Source of the DNA: Deferribacteres bacterium
GTDB taxonomy: Bacteria; Zhuqueibacterota; Zhuqueibacteria; Zhuqueibacterales; Geothermadaptataceae
Length of the DNA: 10,533 nt
NCBI GenBank assembly: GCA_020633655.1
Contig: JACKDF010000033.1
Coordinates: 1-10,533 of the forward strand
Direction: 5' to 3'
Shown: positions 5,601 to 10,533 of the stretch, piece after piece
Layout of the letters: every line of letters begins with the position of its first letter
Numbering within the stretch: position 1 is the first letter of the stretch
Program-made: the position numbers and the translations under genes
The notes under the pieces: generated by a model
Seen by the model: only the letters and a program-made list of their open reading frames with translations
Database searches by the model: none
What the model was told of the DNA's origin: nothing

Positions 5601-6758
5601 TTACCCTCTCTTTTCTTCCGATGAGTGCTTCCTCTGGTGTTTAAATTCTACCAGGAGATGGTATAAAATCATTGATAAATAGCGTGGATACGAGCGTTTA
5701 TCCGATAGAATACCGTAGTTTTTTCTCGAATAAAATTGCATATTGCCGTCTTTTTTTTGCTGGGACAAAAGCCGTGCATAGCCTTGATCTGCAAGTACAT
5801 TAAAATCGCCAAAACCCATTTGCGATGCCCGACGCAGGCTTGCAGCCAAGGCAGTCGTGTAGTAGGCGACTTCCGGAAATTCCCGGTGGCATGTGTACCT
5901 GCATGCACCGGTTTCTGTAATTCCGGTAGCGAGATAGTTAGCCAAATTTTTCAGAACAGGAAAGATGTTTTGGTCGTTTGTCAGGTCGTAATAATCGGCA
6001 AGGTTTAAAAATTCAAACGCATTGTACTGATGGCAGAGAAAGTGAATGCGATCGGCATTGCTTGTGTCCTCCGGAGCACGAACTGCATAAGGTAGTTCGC
6101 CGGTTTCCAATTGCACATGATTTAGCCAGTTAACCATCGGTACACATATTTCAAGGTAGCTCTTGTCATTGGCGGCATGTGAAAGCATGGCGAAAACCCG
6201 AACGATTGAGGCAGAGTTATTTGGCACCATGGCCGTACCATGATTCCCGAAATAATTAATCGCCAGGAAATTCCCATCCCGTTGGAAACCGATATGTTTA
6301 ACCGCGTACTCGTACCACTTTTTGGCTCCTTCAAGGAGTTGCGGTTTTTGGGTTTGCAGATAGCTTTCGAGCATCCCAATGGTTGCGTAGTTACCTTCGA
6401 CTGTGGCGATGCGTCCACGCCATTCCGGATTCGGATATTCCCAGTAACCCTCAGGACGTTGAACGTCAGCCAAATAATCAGAACCGGCAATTGCGATTGT
6501 ACTGTAGGATTCTTTGTCCTTAAAATTCAGTTCGTGCATTAACCAATTGCTGGCAATCCAGTATTTTTGTGCTTGAGCATAAATTAGCGTGTCAGACCAG
6601 GGGATGAAACTTAAATATCCTTTGATAAAGCGTCCGATGCGTGCGTTAAAACGAATGCCTGGGTCTGGCCCGAAAACAGCACCTCCATTCCAGTGGGTTT
6701 TTAAAATATGTTGGTATAATCGCTGACTCGCGTCGGCAAGCTGTTCCTTTGAAGCCAT
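5601..6758 (-). CDS. Uncharacterised predicted alpha/alpha-toroid protein with QW-like repeats
   Basis: I do not recognise a specific gene. The 385 residues have no signal peptide or membrane helix and look like a chain of paired helices. A short G-containing motif recurs between helix pairs: Q100-RPEGYWEY, Q159-RDGNFLAI, Q216-LETGELPY, T281-ETGACRY and Q334-KKDGNMQFY. The central glycines lie at about 104, 162, 220, 284 and 338, so the spacing is 54-64 residues. The first copy fits Q-x3-G-x-W exactly. Such repeats occur in alpha6/alpha6 toroids: six-hairpin glycosidases, polysaccharide lyases, glucuronyl C5-epimerase C-terminal domains, and squalene/terpene cyclases. The DxDD acid motif of terpene cyclases is absent, so cyclisation is unlikely. 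Placed between two glycosyltransferases and a methyltransferase, it probably acts on a glycan or lipid-linked sugar in the cytoplasm, perhaps as an epimerase, hydrolase or binding protein. It starts at the ATG at 6758, with GAGGAA 11 bases upstream, 34 bp after the GT4 gene. Gene certain, function open. Confidence 0.8.
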   Translation of the reverse strand: MASKEQLADASQRLYQHILKTHWNGGAVFGPDPGIRFNARIGRFIKGYLSFIPWSDTLIYAQAQKYWIASNWLMHELNFKDKESYSTIAIAGSDYLADVQRPEGYWEYPNPEWRGRIATVEGNYATIGMLESYLQTQKPQLLEGAKKWYEYAVKHIGFQRDGNFLAINYFGNHGTAMVPNNSASIVRVFAMLSHAANDKSYLEICVPMVNWLNHVQLETGELPYAVRAPEDTSNADRIHFLCHQYNAFEFLNLADYYDLTNDQNIFPVLKNLANYLATGITETGACRYTCHREFPEVAYYTTALAASLRRASQMGFGDFNVLADQGYARLLSQQKKDGNMQFYSRKNYGILSDKRSYPRYLSMILYHLLVEFKHQRKHSSEEKRG

Positions 6759-6792
6759 CGTTTTTACACTTCCTCAAAGATTTATGAAAAAA

Positions 6793-7935
6793 TTATACGA
6801 TTGAACGTGCATGTTTTTTTAAAATTTCCTGCAGTGCATCATTATTCTGTGCTGAAAAGAGCGTTTCAGCACGTCTGCGATTTTTCTCTCCAATTTCCTG
6901 TCGCAGTTTTGCAGAATTACAGGCTGTCTCAAGGGCTTTAGCCAATTGATGTGCATTGTTTTCTTCCACAAGAAAATCATCTACGGCTTCGGGAATACCT
7001 GCGTGAAATGTGCTGACAACGGGTTTTCCACTTGCCATTGCTTCAGCGATAACATTCGGAAAACCTTCGTGATCACCGTATCGGTCCGGCCTTGAGGGCA
7101 GGCAAAAAATATCACATTCCCGGTAGAGAGCACGCAAGGCATTGCCGCTCTGTTCGCCGAAAAATGCGACTCTGTCTGCAATCCCGATCTGTTCTGCCAG
7201 CTTTCGCCCGTCGATCTGCACAATGGAGCGATTTATATCGCCTACAACCCAGAGTTCGATATCGTCCCGTTGCAGTATTTTAATCGCCTTAAAGAGCACT
7301 TCGTGGCCTTTTTTCTCAGCAAAAAAACCAACGATCAATATCTTAATTTTCGGTATCGGTTTGAATTTATCCAATTCAATAATTTGCCGGACGATTTCAA
7401 TTTTATCTTCCTGTGCCCCGAAGTGTTCCATCAGGCGTTTTTTGTTATGATTGGTAATCGTGACGATGCGATCGCACTGTGCCAAGGCTTTTACAAACAT
7501 TGCATTGTTTGGATTGCGGTACAATTCATAAGCACGAATTGAAACCACCAGTGGAACGCCTGTAAGCATTTTGCAAAAATAGCCGGTGAACAATTTGTGG
7601 TCACCGAAATAGGCATAGATGATTTCATCGTCTTTAATTTGCTTGTAAAAACTCACTGCGATGAGAAAATTTTTCACTGCATTGAGTTGAAACGCTTCTC
7701 TTAATAATTTTAAATAAACGGCTCTTTTTTTAAGAAAAACAGGAATTTGACTGAAAATTACCCTTGTTCGCGAAACTGGAATGACTCGCCACCGTTCAGT
7801 CGGATTGTAAAGTCCCTTATTTTGCAGCAGGGTGAAAATTTTTATCAGGTTGTTTTTATCAAGCAAGGCTTCTACATCACGGTGCAAGAATTTTGTGGGG
7901 CCATATTTCATGCTCACAATCATGGCGATTTTCAT
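6793..7935 (-). CDS. GT4-family glycosyltransferase
   Basis: This 380-residue GT-B protein is a retaining glycosyltransferase that should extend the lipid-linked oligosaccharide at the cytoplasmic membrane face. The N-terminal domain begins MKIAMIVSMKYGPTKF and includes YAYFGDHKLFTGYF (107-120). The C-terminal donor domain opens with ILIVGFFAEKKGHEVLFKAI (199-218), where the K-K-G-H stretch is the expected phosphate-binding region. The donor motif E290-GFPNVIA-E298 is a perfect E-x7-E, followed by AMASGKPVVST and AGIPEAV (299-318). It resembles colanic-acid WcaL-type enzymes that act on polysaccharide repeats. The ATG at 7935 overlaps the stop of the preceding GT2 gene as ATGA and has a strong AGGGGAG site 5 bases upstream, so the two are translationally coupled. 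Donor sugar not readable. Confidence 0.93.
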   Translation of the reverse strand: MKIAMIVSMKYGPTKFLHRDVEALLDKNNLIKIFTLLQNKGLYNPTERWRVIPVSRTRVIFSQIPVFLKKRAVYLKLLREAFQLNAVKNFLIAVSFYKQIKDDEIIYAYFGDHKLFTGYFCKMLTGVPLVVSIRAYELYRNPNNAMFVKALAQCDRIVTITNHNKKRLMEHFGAQEDKIEIVRQIIELDKFKPIPKIKILIVGFFAEKKGHEVLFKAIKILQRDDIELWVVGDINRSIVQIDGRKLAEQIGIADRVAFFGEQSGNALRALYRECDIFCLPSRPDRYGDHEGFPNVIAEAMASGKPVVSTFHAGIPEAVDDFLVEENNAHQLAKALETACNSAKLRQEIGEKNRRRAETLFSAQNNDALQEILKKHARSIV

Positions 7936-8954
7936 GATATCTCCCCTTTATTTGTGTACACCTGAACAACCTCGAAATCTTCTGGGTAGGATTTGGGATC
8001 GAGAGGTATTTTAAGAAAACCCCGGATCGTGCCATCGATTATGAGTATCCTGTGCAGCAAGCTCCCAACGGCTGCATAAAAACTGCCTTTGCGCCGTGCC
8101 TCAATCAGGAAGAATAAAACAAAAGTGGAAAACCAGAGGAAAAGCGGTAGACTTTGTTTTGTTTTTGCGTACCAGACTGTCGCCAAAATTCCTACGAGAA
8201 TGGCAAAAATTGGTGCAAAGGCAAATCCCCGTTCTTTTAAATAGGGCCAGAAAAATTCCGTTTGGAAATTGTAACGCAGATTTTGCCCGGCTCCCATGTA
8301 AAGCTTTCTTTTCCAGCGTGCAATTTTCGTCGCATGTTTTGAGGATGGATCTGAATAATGCAGCACGATCGTCTGTCGCAGCTTGAGGATTTTGTACCCG
8401 CTGTATCGCAGACGCAGACAGAGATCGGGCTCCTCATCCGAGTGCAGGTAGGGATTGAACTGTCCGATTTTCAGCAGGGTGGCTCGACGGTACATGGCTG
8501 CACCACCGCCTTTTTCCACCTCTTTGCCGTCATCGTTTGCAATCTGCTTTATCTTCATCTTTTCGTCCGAGGTGGTTGCGAGAGGTAAATCAATACGGGA
8601 GCCAGTGATCGCTGCGACGTCCTTTCGTTTTTTTATCATGTCGAGGGCTTTTGACAACCAGTAGGGGCATAATTCCATATCGCCATCGAGAAAGAGCGTG
8701 AATTCGCCATGCGTGTGTTTAAATCCTATATAGCGCCCGGCGGCAGGTGTCAAATGGCTCCCGGGTTGTAATCTGTAAATATCGATGGGATATTGTTTTG
8801 CCAGTTCGATGGTTTGGTCCTCAGAGGCAGAATCCACGAGGAGGATTTCTCTGCTTTGAATCTCTTTTGTTGCCGAAAGAACAGATTCAATTAAACGGGT
8901 TATGTTCCAGTCCTGGTTTTTACTGATGAGCACCACGGACAATTCAATGGACAT
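7932..8954 (-). CDS. Membrane-anchored GT2-family glycosyltransferase
   Basis: This 340-residue inverting GT-A enzyme starts with the family strand ELSVVLISKNQDWNITRLI (4-22). VDSASEDQT (40-48) carries the nucleotide-binding aspartate. The metal-binding DxD motif is D90-G-D92 in FTLFLDGDMEL, GGGAAMYRR (149-157) forms the acceptor loop, and EEPDLCLRLRYSGYK (174-188) supplies the catalytic-base acid region. RWKRKLYMGAGQNLRY (213-228) is a basic region before two hydrophobic helices at about 244-263 and 269-284, which tether the enzyme to the inner membrane. A basic C-terminal tail follows. It starts at the ATG at 8954, 12 bp after the flippase stop, without a clear ribosome binding site, and its last bases overlap the next gene by 4 bp. 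Expected to transfer one sugar onto a polyprenyl-linked acceptor. Family firm, specificity unknown. Confidence 0.93.
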   Translation of the reverse strand: MSIELSVVLISKNQDWNITRLIESVLSATKEIQSREILLVDSASEDQTIELAKQYPIDIYRLQPGSHLTPAAGRYIGFKHTHGEFTLFLDGDMELCPYWLSKALDMIKKRKDVAAITGSRIDLPLATTSDEKMKIKQIANDDGKEVEKGGGAAMYRRATLLKIGQFNPYLHSDEEPDLCLRLRYSGYKILKLRQTIVLHYSDPSSKHATKIARWKRKLYMGAGQNLRYNFQTEFFWPYLKERGFAFAPIFAILVGILATVWYAKTKQSLPLFLWFSTFVLFFLIEARRKGSFYAAVGSLLHRILIIDGTIRGFLKIPLDPKSYPEDFEVVQVYTNKGEIS

Positions 8955-8966
8955 AATTGCGCTACT

Positions 8967-10418
8967 CTAATGGGCTTTGAGTGATAAATATTCTGTTTTT
9001 ATTTTGTCTATGTTTCCAATCGTCAAAAACAAAATTGTTGTTAAGGCTGCTAGATAGAAAATATTGGCTGTGAGCGCGGCGGCGATGACATTTATATCTT
9101 TCAGGAAAATGAACAGGAGTGCCATTAGTAGGACTGCACTCGCAGGTTTCCACAGCAACTTAACCATTTCAATTTTCTGCAGCATGCGCGATACGGGAAT
9201 GTAATGTTGAATAAAGTCAACAATACGTACGGCAAGAATGGTCAGAGCGCTGCCGAGAACACCGAATTTGCCGATTAAGATAAATCCGAGAATGACCATC
9301 GTGATCAAATCGATCGTTAAGATTTGTAATGTTTTTTTCTCACGAAAACTGGCAATCAAAGCAACACCAAGGACCTTGGATGATGCTCTTAAAACAAGAT
9401 TCCAGACAATGATTTTGAGCACAAAAGCGGATTGTGTGAAATCTTCATTCCCATAAATAAAGACGAATAATGAATCGGCGAGAAAGAAGAGCGTAACTGC
9501 TGCCGGCATAACGATGGCAAATAGGACTTCCCACGCTCTCCGCGTCATGCGTTTTAGCGTATCCAGACCTGACTCGAATCCTCGGCACATCGCGGGATAC
9601 ACACCAACAACGACACTTTCAAACAATAAACTTATGGGCGTGAGCAATTGATGCGCTGCGGCAAAAATACCAACCTGAACTTCATCGGTAAATTTCGAGA
9701 GCAGAATAATATTGAAACTGCCAATGGCCGCATTAACACCATTTATACCTAAAAATGTGGTAGAAGATTTTGCCATAATCAGGCAACTTTTTATGTCGAG
9801 TTTGGCACCGGTATGTTTGATCTGACGCAGCAGAATACTTATCTTCGTGATGAAATTGAATACAAACGTAAGCACGAAAAATCCAACCAGGAGCTGCAAT
9901 GATCCTTTCCACCACAGCAACAGCAGGACTCCGGAAATCCTGAGCACATTGACAAAAAAGTTGGCCATAGTAATATAATGCATTTGTTCACGCGCCTGAA
10001 AAAGAGCATCACAAACCGCTGCGAGAGAAAAGGGGATGAGGCCCAATGAAAGCATCATTATAACGACGCTCGTATCGACGTTATACTTCAAAATCTGTAC
10101 AAGCAGTAATAAAACGAGAATGGCAATGGAAGAAGTTATGACCACGACGACGCTGGCGTTCAGCAAGAATTCCTGACTTTTATCGTGATCTTTTGCGACT
10201 TCCCGGGTGATATAAGACTGCAAACCGGCGACGGCAATCATCTGAAAAGCATTGAAATAAGTGAAAGCCAAAGCCATTTGACCGAAATCCAGTGTGCCGA
10301 GAAAACGCGCTACCAAAGCGTAAGTTAAAAACATGGAAATGCGGTTCATCACATCGCTGGCGAGGATGGAGATTGAGTTCGAAATTATGCGGTAAGTTGC
10401 ATTAACCGGTTTCTGCAT
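8967..10418 (-). CDS. Wzx-type oligosaccharide flippase (MOP/PST family)
   Basis: About 483 residues with roughly 12-14 hydrophobic helices and no signal peptide. The N-terminus has the family form: NSISILASDVMNRISMFLTYALVARFLG, where an early amphipathic helix is followed by TM1 and the ARFLG-x2-DFGQ turn, then GLQSYITREVAKD. This is the MOP-superfamily polysaccharide exporter type (Polysacc_synt) that flips undecaprenyl-linked repeat units from the cytoplasmic to the periplasmic face. Later features include GVYPAMCRGFESG near the middle and a long hydrophobic C-terminus ending IGNIDKIKTEYLSLKAH. I chose the ATG at 10418, which overlaps the end of the upstream gene by 17 bp; a TTG at 10433 would add five residues and overlap it by 32 bp. 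Neither start has a Shine-Dalgarno sequence, so translational coupling is likely. It is the first complete gene in the window and shows that this locus uses a flippase rather than, or in addition to, an ABC exporter. No polymerase is complete in the window. Confidence 0.93.
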   Translation of the reverse strand: MQKPVNATYRIISNSISILASDVMNRISMFLTYALVARFLGTLDFGQMALAFTYFNAFQMIAVAGLQSYITREVAKDHDKSQEFLLNASVVVVITSSIAILVLLLLVQILKYNVDTSVVIMMLSLGLIPFSLAAVCDALFQAREQMHYITMANFFVNVLRISGVLLLLWWKGSLQLLVGFFVLTFVFNFITKISILLRQIKHTGAKLDIKSCLIMAKSSTTFLGINGVNAAIGSFNIILLSKFTDEVQVGIFAAAHQLLTPISLLFESVVVGVYPAMCRGFESGLDTLKRMTRRAWEVLFAIVMPAAVTLFFLADSLFVFIYGNEDFTQSAFVLKIIVWNLVLRASSKVLGVALIASFREKKTLQILTIDLITMVILGFILIGKFGVLGSALTILAVRIVDFIQHYIPVSRMLQKIEMVKLLWKPASAVLLMALLFIFLKDINVIAAALTANIFYLAALTTILFLTIGNIDKIKTEYLSLKAH

Positions 10419-10533
10419 TTCGTTTTTGTTCAAAAGTAAATTGTTGTTCTCTTTGTAAAATATTCCAGCATGCTAAAACAAGTGCACAGCAAATCCACAA
10501 AATCTGCACCAAAGCACGGTTTTGAAAGGTATC
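10402..10533 (-). CDS. C-terminal end of a membrane protein cut by the right edge (possible Wzy/ligase)
   Basis: On the minus strand a frame is open from the right edge to the TAA at 10404-10402, giving 43 codons. It encodes a hydrophobic stretch, LVQILWICCALVLACWNIL, about residues 8-26, followed by a charged polar tail, QREQQFTFEQKRNAETG. A single terminal membrane helix with a short cytoplasmic-type tail is what the end of a polytopic membrane protein looks like. Its stop overlaps the flippase start by 17 bp, as between consecutive operon genes. A Wzy polymerase or O-antigen ligase would fit next to a flippase, but nothing in 43 residues proves it. The short fragment could also be chance, though the hydrophobic composition and the tight overlap argue for a real gene. 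Confidence 0.5.
   Translation of the reverse strand, partial: DTFQNRALVQILWICCALVLACWNILQREQQFTFEQKRNAETG

Noticed and set aside
5601..6758. Squalene/hopene or other terpene cyclase identity for the toroid protein, based on its QW-like repeats
   Set aside because: The DxDD catalytic acid motif is absent, only the first repeat matches the full QW form, and the length (385) is far below the usual 600 or more.
5601..6758. LanC-like zinc enzyme, suggested by the Cys-His pairs at C242-H243 and C290-H291 of the toroid protein
   Set aside because: The surrounding residues do not match the W-C-x-G and C-H-G contexts of LanC, and no lanthipeptide precursor or dehydratase is nearby.

Overview
The window is almost wholly a one-direction surface-polysaccharide biosynthesis cluster on the minus strand. 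It is transcribed from the right edge towards position 485 and enters the window already running. It suggests a Gram-negative, moderately AT-rich bacterium. The Wzx-type flippase, GT2 and GT4 glycosyltransferases, GNAT/FemAB transferases and heparinase-like neighbour, together with the mix of strong and absent Shine-Dalgarno sites, would fit the FCB/KSB1/Calditrichota type of lineage. That placement is a low-confidence inference: no rRNA or marker gene is present.

Layout in transcription order, right to left: (i) the last 43 codons of a membrane protein cut by the right edge (10533-10402), possibly a Wzy/ligase-like protein; (ii) a Wzx/MOP-type flippase; (iii) a membrane-anchored GT2 glycosyltransferase; (iv) a GT4 glycosyltransferase overlapping it by ATGA; (v) a 385-residue predicted alpha/alpha-toroid protein with five spaced Q-x(2,3)-G repeats; (vi) a class I SAM methyltransferase; (vii) a second GT4 glycosyltransferase; (viii) a GNAT-fold FemAB-like protein; (ix) a second, FemX-type protein; (x) a left-handed beta-helix acyltransferase with a C-terminal four-cysteine knuckle. 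Gene spacings run from -17 to +92 bp and no internal promoter or convincing terminator is visible, so this is very probably one long operon whose promoter lies to the right of the window. Convergent to it, at the left edge, is the C-terminal 129 codons of a plus-strand gene whose beta-rich tail resembles the end of heparinase/alginate-lyase-like enzymes.

Working model (inference): glycosyltransferases (iii, iv, vii) assemble a lipid-linked repeat in the cytoplasm. The methyltransferase, acyltransferase and the two aminoacyl/acyl-transferase-like proteins decorate it, and Wzx flips it to the periplasm. The toroid protein is the least explained member; it has no signal peptide, so it would act in the cytoplasm on a sugar, lipid or glycan intermediate. 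No initiating phosphoglycosyltransferase and no nucleotide-sugar synthesis genes are in the window. They must be encoded elsewhere, as must the aminosugar pathway that the acyltransferase would normally serve.

No RNA gene, CRISPR array, insertion sequence or stretch of more than 300 bases without a gene was seen. The most interesting points are the toroid protein, the tandem pair of different FemAB-type proteins inside a glycan operon, and the unusual GT4/FemAB junction (an in-frame TAG followed six codons later by a TTG start without a ribosome binding site).
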